Positions 44,509-53,307 of a DNA stretch of 64,000 nucleotides are shown in pieces (position 1 is the first letter of the stretch; the number at the start of each line of letters is the position of its first letter). The position numbers and the translations under genes are program-made. Under the pieces are notes generated by a model. That model was given only the letters and a program-made list of their open reading frames with translations, was not told the DNA's origin and ran no database searches. Origin of the DNA: Pseudoruegeria aquimaris (lineage in GTDB: Bacteria; Pseudomonadota; Alphaproteobacteria; Rhodobacterales; Rhodobacteraceae); NCBI RefSeq assembly GCF_900172235.1, contig NZ_FWFQ01000002.1, positions 227,785 through 291,784 of the forward strand, given 5' to 3'.

Positions 44509-45066
44509 ATGACGCAAAGCCCCCTCTGGGTATTCGGATACGGCTCCCTGATGTGGAACCCGGAATTCCCCCATGCGGAACGCCGGCTGGCGACGCTTTC
44601 GGGGTATCACCGGTCCTTCTGCATGTGGTCGATCCACCACCGCGGCACCGAGGAAAATCCCGGCCTCGTGCTCGCCCTCGATCCGGCCGAAGGCGCCCAC
44701 TGCCGGGGGGTGGCCTTCCGGGTGGAAGAGGCCCACCGCGAAACCACCCTCGCCCGCCTGCGCGAGCGCGAACTCGTCTCCTCCGCCTACATCGAAGTCT
44801 GGCGCGAGATCACGCTGGATGACGGCCGCCGCGTGGAAGCCGTGACCTACGTCGTCGATACCGAGCACGCGCAATACACCGGCGCGCTGCCGCTGGAGCG
44901 CCAGGCCGAGGTGATCGCCCGCGCGGTGGGCGGGCGCGGCCCCAACACCGAGTATCTCTACAACACCGCCGCGCATCTGGGCGAACTGGGCATCGAAGAC
45001 GCCGATCTGAGCTGGCTCTGCAACAGGGTGCGCGAACTCGCGGCGCCCTCGGCGGCCACCTCCTGA
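44509..45066 (+). CDS. chaC: Gamma-glutamylcyclotransferase, ChaC family
   Basis: 185 residues; cleaves glutathione to 5-oxoproline and Cys-Gly. VFGYGSLMWNPEF is the substrate-binding loop, with HRGTEENPGLVLALDP, CRGVAFRVEE and the catalytic Glu in ERELVSSAYIEVWREI expected. Start ATG 44509 with GGAAGG upstream. Ends 69 bases before the MotA/TolQ-like gene. Confidence 0.9.
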   Translation: MTQSPLWVFGYGSLMWNPEFPHAERRLATLSGYHRSFCMWSIHHRGTEENPGLVLALDPAEGAHCRGVAFRVEEAHRETTLARLRERELVSSAYIEVWREITLDDGRRVEAVTYVVDTEHAQYTGALPLERQAEVIARAVGGRGPNTEYLYNTAAHLGELGIEDADLSWLCNRVRELAAPSAATS

Positions 45067-45134
45067 ATGCGGTTGGCTTGCCGCGGGCTTCGCCCTATGG
45101 TGGCGGCAAGAAGAAACAGATCAGGACCGTCCAC

Positions 45135-46511
45135 ATGGACCACCCGGATCGCGAGGCCGTGGCACATTTCTCGCAACCCGTGCGCCAGATCACGGAGATG
45201 CTCCTTGTTCTCGGCCTCGTCGGCGCCGGGGTCTACCTCGCGTATCCCCGCGTGGGCCCCGTCTTCCTGTCCAACCTCTACCTGAACGGCTTCATCGCCT
45301 TCGTCTTCGTGATCGGCGTGCTGGCCTGTTTCTGGCAGGTGTTCCAGCTTGTGCGCTCGGTCAACTGGATCGAGGGCTTCGTGGCCGGCCACCCCGGCCA
45401 CGAGATGGTGCGCGTGCCGCGCCTGCTGGTGCCGCTGGCGGCGCTCCTGTCCGGGCGCGCATCGCGCCAGCAGATCAGCTCTTCCTCCGCCAGCTCGATC
45501 CTCGAATCCGTGGCCACCCGGATCGACGAGATCCGCGACATCACCCGCTACATCACCAACCTGCTGATCTTCCTCGGGCTGCTCGGCACCTTCTACGGGC
45601 TGGCCACCACCGTGCCCGCGCTGGTGGACACGATCCGCGCCCTCGCCCCGGAAGAGGGCGAAGGCGGGGTGCAGGTCTTCACCCGGCTCATGGGCGGGCT
45701 CGAACAGCAACTTGGCGGCATGGGCACGGCCTTCGCCTCCTCGCTCCTGGGCCTCGCCGGCTCGCTCGTCGTCGGACTCCTCGAACTCTTCGCCAGCCAC
45801 GGCCAGAACCGCTTCTACCGCGAGCTGGAAGAATGGCTCTCCACCATCACCCGCGTCGGCATCACCGCCGGCGACGGCGACGGCAACCTCGATCACGACG
45901 CCGTGGCCACGGTGCTCGACCACATGGCCGGCCAGATGGAAGCCATGCAGGACATGGTCGCCCGCTCCGACGCCGCCCGCGCGCAGGTGAACGAGCGGCT
46001 CGACGCTCTCGTCAATGCCGTCTACGCGCTCACCAACAAGCTGGAAGTGGACGCCGGCGCCGCCGGGGCGCTCGAACGCGTCGCCGACGGGCAGGAACGG
46101 CTGCTGGCCATCCTCAACGTGCAGGCCGAGGAAGGGCTCGCCCACGGTGGCGGGCTGGACGCCGAAAGCCGGATGCGCCTGCGCTCGATCGACGTGCAGC
46201 TGCTGCGCGTGCTCGAAGAAATCGCGGCCGGGCGGCAGGAAGCCGTGACCGATCTGCGCACCGATCTCGCCGTGCTCACCACCGCCGTGCGCCAACTCGT
46301 GCGCGCCAACCGCGCCGGCGGCGGGCAAGGTGGGGGCCAGGGCGGCGGCGGCAAAGGCCCCAACCGCGGCGGCAACCAGGGCCAGGGAAATCCGGGCCAG
46401 GGGAATCCGGGTCAGGGAAACCAGGGCCAAGGCAATCAGGGCCAAGGCAATCACGGCGGGCCGAACGCCGGCCCCAACCGGGGCGGCCCCGGCGGCGGGC
46501 GTCAGGGCTAG
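45135..46511 (+). CDS. MotA/TolQ/ExbB-like proton-channel protein with Gly-Asn-Gln tail
   Basis: 458 residues. Four membrane segments (about 20-37, 46-68, 140-165, 190-215), with the channel signature LLGTFYGLATTVPALVDTIR and GMGTAFASSLLGLAGSLVVG. A long cytosolic helical tail (about 225-400) follows. The end is Gly/Gln/Asn-rich with six near-exact 5-residue repeats (GN[QP]GQ type). Start ATG 45135 follows CAGGA. It pairs with the OmpA-domain gene three bases downstream. The pair looks like a MotAB/TolQR-type ion-driven motor, but no flagellar or tol gene adjoins it. Confidence 0.82.
   Translation: MDHPDREAVAHFSQPVRQITEMLLVLGLVGAGVYLAYPRVGPVFLSNLYLNGFIAFVFVIGVLACFWQVFQLVRSVNWIEGFVAGHPGHEMVRVPRLLVPLAALLSGRASRQQISSSSASSILESVATRIDEIRDITRYITNLLIFLGLLGTFYGLATTVPALVDTIRALAPEEGEGGVQVFTRLMGGLEQQLGGMGTAFASSLLGLAGSLVVGLLELFASHGQNRFYRELEEWLSTITRVGITAGDGDGNLDHDAVATVLDHMAGQMEAMQDMVARSDAARAQVNERLDALVNAVYALTNKLEVDAGAAGALERVADGQERLLAILNVQAEEGLAHGGGLDAESRMRLRSIDVQLLRVLEEIAAGRQEAVTDLRTDLAVLTTAVRQLVRANRAGGGQGGGQGGGGKGPNRGGNQGQGNPGQGNPGQGNQGQGNQGQGNHGGPNAGPNRGGPGGGRQG
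46371..46460 (+). repeat. 15-base tandem repeat coding for GN(Q/P/H)GQ
   Basis: Six 15-base units (GGCAACCAGGGCCAG and variants) encode GNQGQ, GNPGQ, GNPGQ, GNQGQ, GNQGQ, GNHGG at the C-terminus of the channel protein. Confidence 0.88.
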
Positions 46512-46514
46512 GCC

Positions 46515-48503
46515 ATGGCGCTGTCGCGACGCACCGGCGCCCGTTTCCAGGCCTCGATCTGGCCCGGCTTCGTGGACGCGATGACGGCGCTTCTGCTGGT
46601 GCTGATGTTCGTGCTGACCATCTTCATGGTCATCCAGTTCGTGCTGAAGGAAACGATCACGGGGCAGGAAACCGAGCTGGACGCGCTCTCCAACGAGGTC
46701 AGCAGCCTCGCCCGCGCCCTCGGGCTGGAGCAGCAGCGCGTGGCCGATCTGGAGGAAGAGGTGGGCACCCTCACCGGCACTCTGGAAGACGAGCGCAGCA
46801 CGATCCAGACGCAGCTCGCCATGATCGCCGCGCTCACCGCGCGCAACAACGAACAGGCCGATCAGCTCGCCGCCCAATCCGCCGCGCTGGATGATTTCGA
46901 AGCCCGCGTCGCCGCCCTGCTGCTGGAGCGCGACGCCGCCCGCGAGGAAGGCGCCGCCCTGGCCGCGACCCTCTCCGAAACCGAAGCCGCGCAGGCCGCC
47001 CTCGCCGAGGAGCGCGACGCGCTGCAGATCGCCCTCGCCAATGCCCGCAGCGAGATCGACGCACAGGCCGAACAGGCCCGCCTCGCGGCGGCGCAGGCCG
47101 ATGCGATGCAGGCGCTGATCGAAGATCTCCGCCGCGAAAGCGCGGAGCAGTCCACCTCGCTCGCAGAGGCCCTAGCCCGGCTCGAGCAGAGCGAATCCGA
47201 GGGCGCGGAACTTTCCCGCCGCCTGGGCGAGACGGAGGCCCAGCTGTCCGAAGCGGAGCGCGCGCGGCTGTCGGAGATGGCCGCCGCCGAAGCCCTGCGC
47301 GAACGCCTCGCCGGCGCCGAAGCCGCCCTCACCGAGGAAGAGCGCGCCCGCCTCACGGAAGCCGCCGCCGCCGAGGCCCTGCGCGCGCGGCTGGAAAACG
47401 CCGAGGCCGAGCTGACCGCGATGACGCTCGCCCTCGAAGAGCAGCGCCGCGAGGCCGAGGAAACGCTGACCCTGCTGGCCGCCGCAGAGGCCGCCCGTGA
47501 CGATCTCGACGTCAAGCTCGCCGCCGCCCTGCTCGCCCAGAAGACGACGGCCGAGGATCTGGCCGCCAGCCAGGCCGCGCTGGACGAAGCCGTGGCGCGC
47601 ATCGAGGCGCTCGGCCGCATCGAAGGCGACAAGGCCGACATCGAACAGCAACTCGCCGCCGCGCTCGCCGCGCAGGCCGCCGCCGAGGCCCGCGCCGAAG
47701 AAACCCTCTCGCAGGCCGACGAGCGCGCGCGGCTGCTGGCGACGGCGCAGCTGGCGCTCTCCGAGGAAGAGGCCAAATCCGCCGCCGCCCAGAGGCAGGT
47801 CGCACTGCTCAACGAGCAGGTCAGCGCGCTGCGCACCCAGCTCGGCACGCTCCAGGCGCTGCTGGACGCCTCCGCCGCCGCCGATGCTCAGGCGCAGGTC
47901 CAGATCGACGCGCTCGGCACCCAGCTCAACGCCGCCCTCGCCCGTGCCGCGGCGGAGGAGCGCAAGCGCCGCCAGCTGGAGGAAGCCGAGCGCAAACGGC
48001 TGGAGGCCGAGGCCGCGGCGCTGAAGGAGAAGGCCCGGGATCTGGAAAGCTACCGCTCCGAGTTCTTCGGGCGCCTGCGCGACATCCTCGCCGGACAGGA
48101 AGGTGTGCGCGTGGTGGGCGATCGTTTCGTCTTCTCCTCCGAAGTGCTGTTCCAGCCCGGCTCCGCCACCCTTTCGCCCGAGGGCCGCGCCCAGATCGCC
48201 CAGATCGCCGGCATCCTGCGCAACATCGCCGGGGCCATCCCGCCCGAGGTCAACTGGATCATCCGCGTGGACGGCCACACCGACAACGTTCCCCTCTCCG
48301 GCAACGGCGCCTTCCGCGACAACTGGGAGCTGTCGCAGGCCCGCGCCCTCTCGGTGGTGCGCTACATGGTGGATTTCCTCGGCATCCCGCCGCAGCGGCT
48401 CTCCGCCAACGGCTTCGGGGAATACCAGCCGATCAACCCCGCCGACACGCCGGAAGCCCGCGCCCAGAACCGGCGCATCGAGCTGAAGCTCACCGAGCGC
48501 TGA
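46515..48503 (+). CDS. MotB/OmpA-like peptidoglycan-binding protein with long coiled coil
   Basis: 662 residues. N-terminal single membrane segment (about 17-43) with the MotB-type WPGFVDAMTALLLVLM and a conserved Asp (Asp21), the proton-carrying position. A long Ala/Glu/Arg/Leu heptad-rich coiled coil spans about 50-505. A C-terminal OmpA domain (about 525-660) with NWIIRVDGHTDNVPLSGNG, NWELSQARALSVV and RAQNRRIELKL binds the cell wall. Three bases follow the channel gene's stop, so the two are cotranscribed. No ZorC, ZorD or ZorE-like gene is nearby. Confidence 0.83.
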   Translation: MALSRRTGARFQASIWPGFVDAMTALLLVLMFVLTIFMVIQFVLKETITGQETELDALSNEVSSLARALGLEQQRVADLEEEVGTLTGTLEDERSTIQTQLAMIAALTARNNEQADQLAAQSAALDDFEARVAALLLERDAAREEGAALAATLSETEAAQAALAEERDALQIALANARSEIDAQAEQARLAAAQADAMQALIEDLRRESAEQSTSLAEALARLEQSESEGAELSRRLGETEAQLSEAERARLSEMAAAEALRERLAGAEAALTEEERARLTEAAAAEALRARLENAEAELTAMTLALEEQRREAEETLTLLAAAEAARDDLDVKLAAALLAQKTTAEDLAASQAALDEAVARIEALGRIEGDKADIEQQLAAALAAQAAAEARAEETLSQADERARLLATAQLALSEEEAKSAAAQRQVALLNEQVSALRTQLGTLQALLDASAAADAQAQVQIDALGTQLNAALARAAAEERKRRQLEEAERKRLEAEAAALKEKARDLESYRSEFFGRLRDILAGQEGVRVVGDRFVFSSEVLFQPGSATLSPEGRAQIAQIAGILRNIAGAIPPEVNWIIRVDGHTDNVPLSGNGAFRDNWELSQARALSVVRYMVDFLGIPPQRLSANGFGEYQPINPADTPEARAQNRRIELKLTER

Positions 48504-48507
48504 GCAC

Positions 48508-49023
48508 GTGGCTGATGTCTCCCCGCCCTTCGTGATCCGCCCCGCCCGTCCGGGGGATCTGGCGGCGGTGGATGCGCTGCTGGCCCGCGCCTACCCGGCG
48601 CTGCTGAAACCCGACTACCCGCCATCCGTCCTCGTCACGGCCCTGCCGCTGATCTCCCGTGCCCGCCCCGAACTGCTCGCCAGCGGCACCTACTACGTGG
48701 CGCAGGCCGAAGACGGCGCCATCCTCGGCGCCGGCGGCTTCACGGCGCAGGCGCCGGGCGGCGCGGCGCGCCGGCCCGGGCTCGGCCACATCCGCCACGT
48801 CGTCACCGATCCGCACCAGCTGCGGCGCGGGATCGGCGCCGCCCTCATGGCCCGCAGCTTCGCCGAAGCCCGCGGCGCGGGGCTCGCCGCCCTCGCCTGC
48901 CAGAGCACCCTCACCGCCGAGCCCTTCTACGCGGCCTGCGGCTTCGAACGCCTCGGCCGCATCACCGTCCCGCTGGCGCGCGGCATCGATTTCCCCGCCA
49001 TCGCCATGCAGCGCGCGCTCTGA
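48508..49023 (+). CDS. GNAT family N-acetyltransferase
   Basis: 171 residues. FVIRPARPGDLAAVDALLARAYP is the GNAT start (in part), HIRHVVTDPHQLRRGIGAALM is the acetyl-CoA loop (RRGIGAA) and FYAACGFERLGRITV the terminal motif. It starts GTG 48508, four bases after the OmpA-like stop, so it may be in the same transcription unit. Substrate unknown. Confidence 0.86.
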   Translation: MADVSPPFVIRPARPGDLAAVDALLARAYPALLKPDYPPSVLVTALPLISRARPELLASGTYYVAQAEDGAILGAGGFTAQAPGGAARRPGLGHIRHVVTDPHQLRRGIGAALMARSFAEARGAGLAALACQSTLTAEPFYAACGFERLGRITVPLARGIDFPAIAMQRAL

Positions 49024-49032
49024 CCTTTCCTC

Positions 49033-49077
49033 TCGCCCCAAATACCTCGGGGGTGCGGGGGCGGAGCCCCCGCGCGA
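49033..49077 (-). repeat. Interspersed 3'-flank repeat, copy 3
   Basis: On the minus strand GGGGGCTCCGCCCCCGCACC followed by CCCCGAGGTATTTGGGGCGA and GAGGAAAGG. The core GCCCCAAATACCTCGGGGG is at 49035-49053. Located behind the terminator of the minus-strand BI-1 gene, same orientation as that gene. Confidence 0.72.
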
Positions 49078-49084
49078 GCCTAAG

Positions 49085-49113
49085 AAAAAGGCCGGTGCTT
49101 TCACACCGGCCTT
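49085..49113 (-). terminator. Terminator of the BI-1 family gene
   Basis: 10-bp stem (49113-49104 with 49097-49088), 6-base loop, TTTTT run on the minus strand. Confidence 0.85.
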
Positions 49114-49137
49114 CGCCATTTCAATGCCTGCCTGCGC

Positions 49138-49875
49138 TTATTCGCGATTTCCGAAGAGTTGCAGCAGGAACATGAACATGTTGATGAAGTCGAGATAGAG
49201 GCTCAGCGCGCCCATGATGGCGGCCTTGCCGAGCCACTCGCTGTCCATCGCGTGGGCGTGGGCGAGATAGTCGTTCTTGATCTTCTGGGTGTCATAGGCG
49301 GTGAGGCCGGCGAAGATCAGCACGCCGAGGATCGACACGGCGAACATGATCGCCGGGCTTTGCAGCCAGATGTTGATCAGCGACGCCACGATCAGGCCGA
49401 TGACGCCCATGATCAGGAAGCTGCCCATGGCAGAGAGATCTTTCTTGGTGGTGTAGCCCACCAGCGAAAGCCCCGCGAAGGCGATCGAGGTCACCAGGAA
49501 GACCTGGGCGATCGACATGCCGGTGAAGGCCACGAAGATCCAGGCCATGGAAAGCCCCATCACCGCGGCGAAGGCGTAGAAGAACAGCTGCGCGCCGGCG
49601 GCCGTCAGCCGGTTGATCGCCGCTCCGAAGGCAAAGACCATGATCAGCGGAGCGAACATCACGACCCAGCCGAGGATGTTCATCTTCAGCGTCACCGGAT
49701 CACGGAAGATCCCCAGCAGTTCGGGCGAAGAGCCCACCGCCCATGCCACGAGGAACGTCAGCAGGGTGCCGACGGACATCGTCGCGTAGACCTTGTTCAT
49801 ATGTGCCCGCAGACCTTCGTCGATCTGCGCGGCGCGAGCGCCAGTTTGAGCGCGGACCGTATCGAATTGAGCCAT
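49138..49875 (-). CDS. Bax inhibitor-1/YccA family membrane protein
   Basis: 245 residues with seven membrane segments and family motifs MSVGTLLTFLVAWAVG, MGLSMAWIFVAFTGMS and ILIFAGLTAYDTQKIKND. YccA-like proteins restrain FtsH; others are Ca2+/H+ leak channels. The role here is not fixed by context, although HflKC is elsewhere in this window. Confidence 0.9.
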   Translation of the reverse strand: MAQFDTVRAQTGARAAQIDEGLRAHMNKVYATMSVGTLLTFLVAWAVGSSPELLGIFRDPVTLKMNILGWVVMFAPLIMVFAFGAAINRLTAAGAQLFFYAFAAVMGLSMAWIFVAFTGMSIAQVFLVTSIAFAGLSLVGYTTKKDLSAMGSFLIMGVIGLIVASLINIWLQSPAIMFAVSILGVLIFAGLTAYDTQKIKNDYLAHAHAMDSEWLGKAAIMGALSLYLDFINMFMFLLQLFGNRE

Positions 49876-50024
49876 TCATGCCTCCAAGTTGAAACTTCAG
49901 GGCAGCCCGCAAGGGATTGCGGCCGCCTTCCCCGCAAATATCGGGGCAGGCAGCCGCGATTTCAAGGATTTCCGGGCCCGTCGGGCGTCGATTTTTCCCG
50001 GCGGCGATAGGCCTTGAGGTATTT

Positions 50025-50243
50025 TCAGCAGCGCCAGGCGGCGGGCACGTCCCAGATCGGGCGCGCGGCTTCCGCGGCGGCCTGCGAACGGCTCAGGCCA
50101 AGGTCGCGCAGGGCGGCGCGATCCAGCGTTTTCAGGCTCTGGCGGGTGCGCCAGGCGGCTTCGGCCGCCAGCAGGCGGGAAAGGACGGAGCGGCGGGCGG
50201 GCCGAAGCGCGGCGGCGCGGGCGGGGGTGGCGAGGGTCTGCAT
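50025..50243 (-). CDS. DUF1127 domain-containing small protein
   Basis: 72 residues. AAWRTRQSLKTLDRAALRDLGLSRSQA is the typical DUF1127 helix pair (quoted in part: LKTLDRAALRDLGLSRSQA). Short arginine-rich proteins of this family act in small-RNA and stress regulation in Agrobacterium and Rhodobacter. Divergent from the LysR gene. A GC-rich N-terminus precedes the domain. Confidence 0.82.
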   Translation of the reverse strand: MQTLATPARAAALRPARRSVLSRLLAAEAAWRTRQSLKTLDRAALRDLGLSRSQAAAEAARPIWDVPAAWRC

Positions 50244-50366
50244 GGGGCTTTCCTTTCCAATCCGTGATGTGTCTCAGGGGTCGCATGATTTCCGTTGATG
50301 TATATGGCCGCCTGTGCTGTATTTGTGAAATGAATGATTTTTGACTCTTGCATCACGGATCTTGAT

Positions 50367-51278
50367 ATGCCCCGCAATCTCGACATGACCGCCCTGCGCT
50401 CCTTCGTGGCCGTGGCCGAATCCGGCGGCGTCACCCGGGCGGCCGGCTTCCTGAACCTGACGCAATCGGCGGTCTCCATGCAGTTGAAACGGCTGGAGGA
50501 GTCGCTCGATCTGCAACTTCTGGACAGGTCCGGGCGCGGTATCGCGCTGACGGCGGCGGGCGAACAGCTGCTGGGCTACGCGCGGCGGATGCTGCAACTG
50601 AACGACGAGGTCTACGCCCGCCTGACGGACCAGGCCTACGAGGGCGAGGTGGTTCTGGGGGTGCCGCACGACATCGTCTACCCCGCCATCCCGCAGGTGC
50701 TGCAACGGTTCAACGCCGAATATCCGCGCGTGCGCGTGAACCTGCTGTCGAGCTACACCCGCAACCTCAAGGCACAGTTCGCACGGGGCGAATGCGATCT
50801 GATCCTCACCACCGAGGACGACTGCGACAGCGGCGGCGAGACCCTGCGCAACCTGCCGCTGATCTGGGTCGGCGCGCCCGGCGGGCAGGCCTGGAAACAG
50901 CGCCCCCTGCGGCTGGCCTACGAGCACAACTGCCTGTTCCGCAGCACGGTGCTGGACGCGCTCGACTCCGCCGGCATCCCCTGGGAAATGGCGGTGGAAA
51001 GCGATTCGACCCGCACCGTGGAGGCCAGCGTCTCCGCCGATCTCGCGGTGCACACCTCGCTTGCGGGCATGGAGCCGCCCTATTTCGAACGGATCGCCCA
51101 CAACGGCGCCCTGCCCGAGCTGACCGGCAAGAAGATCAACCTCTATACCGCCGACGCCACCTCGGATCCGATCGTCCGCGATCTGGCGGCACTTCTGCGA
51201 CAGGCCTATGCCAAGACGGACAGGCCAGCGGACAGGCCGACGGACAGGCCGCTGCTTCAGGCGGTGTCGGGCGGCTGA
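50367..51278 (+). CDS. LysR family transcriptional regulator
   Basis: 303 residues. MPRNLDMTALRSFVAVAESG then VTRAAGFLNLTQSAVSMQLK is the winged HTH; an effector domain follows (about 90-290). It is divergent from DUF1127 and its last 22 bases overlap the convergent antiporter gene. The C-terminus contains a 4-residue duplication DRPADRPTDRP. Its target is unknown. Confidence 0.9.
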   Translation: MPRNLDMTALRSFVAVAESGGVTRAAGFLNLTQSAVSMQLKRLEESLDLQLLDRSGRGIALTAAGEQLLGYARRMLQLNDEVYARLTDQAYEGEVVLGVPHDIVYPAIPQVLQRFNAEYPRVRVNLLSSYTRNLKAQFARGECDLILTTEDDCDSGGETLRNLPLIWVGAPGGQAWKQRPLRLAYEHNCLFRSTVLDALDSAGIPWEMAVESDSTRTVEASVSADLAVHTSLAGMEPPYFERIAHNGALPELTGKKINLYTADATSDPIVRDLAALLRQAYAKTDRPADRPTDRPLLQAVSGG

Positions 51279-53305
51279 TCGCCACTTTCCCCGCCGCCCG
51301 AGGCCGCCGCCTCGGCCTCCACGTCCTTGCTGCTGGGCGGCACCCAGCCGCGCTGGTAGCGGCCGCCGAAGGCATTGCCCGTGCCGCGCATCTCGGCCTC
51401 CATGTCCTCGCGCATCTCCTTCGCCCGCGCCACGTAGGGCGCGTTCAGGTGGGTCGGGATCTCCGGATCGTAGAGCGCGGCCAGTTCGCGCAGCTGCCTG
51501 CGGTCCTGGCGCTCGAAGCCGCGCACCATGCGCTCGGCCTCGAAGGGATGCGCGCCCAGCGCCTCCAGCGCCGAGCGCCCCGCCCGCAGGGAGCTGTCGA
51601 AGGTTTCGCGGATGATGTCATGGGCGCCGGCGGCGAACAGCTCGTAGACGTGGTGCCGGTTGCGGGCCCGCGCCACGATGTGGACATGGGGGTGGTTCTG
51701 GCTGACGTAGCGCGTGAGGTCGGTGATCCGGTGCTCGTCGTCGATCGCCACGACCAGCATCTTGGCCTCCGCGATCCCGGCGGCGTGCAGCAGATCCGGC
51801 CGCGTGGCATCGCCGTAAAAGACCTGCGCATCGAAGGCGCGCAGCATCTCGAGCTGTTCGAAGGCATGATCCAGCACCACCGTCTTGTGGCCGGCGGCCA
51901 GCAGGATGCGGTTCACGATGCCGCCGAACCGGCCGAAGCCGGCGATGATGATCGGGCCGGAGTCGTCGATCTCGTCGTGGGGGCGCGTCTGCGTGCCCGA
52001 CAGACGCGGCAGGATCACCTTGTCATAGAGGATGAACAGCCCCGGCGTGAGCAGCATCGACAGCGCGACCACCAGCAGGAGCTGATCGGCGATCGCCTGC
52101 GGGATCACCTTGTTGGCCACCGTGAACGACAGCAGCACGAAGCCGAATTCCCCCGCCTGCGCCAGTCCGAGTGAAAACAGCGCCTTGTCGGCCCCGCGCA
52201 CCCCGAAGGCATAGGCCAGCCCCAGAAGCACCGCCGCCTTCAGCAGCATCAGCCCCAGCGTGAGCCCGAGGACGGTGAAGAACTGCGCGCCCAGCAGCCC
52301 GAAGTTGATGCCGGCGCCCACCGTCATGAAAAAGAGCCCCAGCAGAAGGCCCCGGAACGGATCGATGTCGCTTTCCAGCTCGTGCCGGAACTCGCTGTTG
52401 GCCAGCACCACGCCCGCAAGGAAGGTGCCAAGCGCCGGCGACAGGCCGACGAAGCTCATCAGCACCGCGATGCCGATCACCATCATCAGCGCGGTGGCGG
52501 TGAACAGCTCGCGCAGGTTGGCCATGGCGACGAAGCGGAACACCGGCCGCGTCAGGAGCGAACCAGCCACGATGACGAAGCCGATCGCGCCGATCGTCAC
52601 CAGCGCACGCAGGTAGCCGGGGATGGTTTCGATCCAGGCCGGGCCGGCGGCGCCGTGCCCATGGTCGCCCCCGTGGTCGCCCCCGTGATCAGCGCCGTGA
52701 TCGGCGCCGTGATCTCCCCCGTGGCCCGCTTCGGCCCCATGCGCGCCGGCGGTGGCATGGCCCTCGGCCGCGCCCCAGCCGTCGATCAGCTCGGGCATCG
52801 CCAGCAGCGGAATGAAGGCCAGCATCGGGATCACGGCGATGTCCTGGAACAGCAGCACCGAGAAGCTCGCCTGACCGCCTTCGCTCTTCATCAGCCCGCG
52901 TTCGTTGAGCGTCTGCAGCACGATCGCCGTGGACGACAGCGACACCACCAGCCCGATCGCCAGCGCGACGGTCCAGGGCAGCCCCATGGCCAGCGCCGCC
53001 GCCATGACGAGCCCCGCCGTCAGCGCGACCTGAAGCCCGCCCAGCCCCAGAAGCCTGTTGCGCATCTCCCAGAGCAGGCGCGGCTCCAGTTCGAGGCCGA
53101 CGAGGAACAGCATCATCACCACGCCGAATTCGGCGAAGTGCTGAAGGCTGATCACGTCCACGTCGAGCGCGGCGAGGATCGGGCTGATGGCGATGCCCGC
53201 CAGCAGGTAGCCCAGCACCGAGCCGAGCCCGAAACGCGAGGCCAGCGGCACGGCGATCACCCCGGCCACGAGAAAGATGAAGGCAAGGATCAGGAAGCTT
53301 TCCAT
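51257..53305 (-). CDS. Monovalent cation:proton antiporter-2 (KefB/KefC-type) with His-rich loop
   Basis: 682-residue CPA2 protein. The N-terminal membrane domain (1-400) has LLAGIAISPILAALDVDVIS, LFLVGLELEPRLL and LPWTVALAIGLVVSLSSTAI. The C-terminal RCK domain has IIIAGFGRFGGIVNRILLAA and VVLDHAFEQLEMLRAFD. An inserted hydrophilic loop at 183-217 has nine His in DHG/ADHG repeats, absent from ordinary Kef proteins. It sits two bases after the stop of the KefF-like gene, so this is a Kef system. Confidence 0.88.
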   Translation of the reverse strand: MESFLILAFIFLVAGVIAVPLASRFGLGSVLGYLLAGIAISPILAALDVDVISLQHFAEFGVVMMLFLVGLELEPRLLWEMRNRLLGLGGLQVALTAGLVMAAALAMGLPWTVALAIGLVVSLSSTAIVLQTLNERGLMKSEGGQASFSVLLFQDIAVIPMLAFIPLLAMPELIDGWGAAEGHATAGAHGAEAGHGGDHGADHGADHGGDHGGDHGHGAAGPAWIETIPGYLRALVTIGAIGFVIVAGSLLTRPVFRFVAMANLRELFTATALMMVIGIAVLMSFVGLSPALGTFLAGVVLANSEFRHELESDIDPFRGLLLGLFFMTVGAGINFGLLGAQFFTVLGLTLGLMLLKAAVLLGLAYAFGVRGADKALFSLGLAQAGEFGFVLLSFTVANKVIPQAIADQLLLVVALSMLLTPGLFILYDKVILPRLSGTQTRPHDEIDDSGPIIIAGFGRFGGIVNRILLAAGHKTVVLDHAFEQLEMLRAFDAQVFYGDATRPDLLHAAGIAEAKMLVVAIDDEHRITDLTRYVSQNHPHVHIVARARNRHHVYELFAAGAHDIIRETFDSSLRAGRSALEALGAHPFEAERMVRGFERQDRRQLRELAALYDPEIPTHLNAPYVARAKEMREDMEAEMRGTGNAFGGRYQRGWVPPSSKDVEAEAAASGGGESGDQPPDTA
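52654..52724 (-). repeat. 12-base tandem repeat coding for (G/A)DHG
   Basis: Degenerate 12-base units encode ADHGADHGGDHGGDHG-like repeats in the antiporter loop. The His-Asp pairing suggests metal binding. Confidence 0.75.
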
Positions 53306-53307
53306 GC

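Noticed and set aside
46371..46460. CRISPR array
   Set aside because: Fifteen-base units without spacers lying inside an open frame; it codes GN(Q/P)GQ repeats.
45135..48503. Zorya defence system
   Set aside because: Only ZorA/ZorB-like genes; no ZorC, ZorD helicase or ZorE nuclease nearby, and the flanks are chaC and GNAT. Kept as a motor-like pair.
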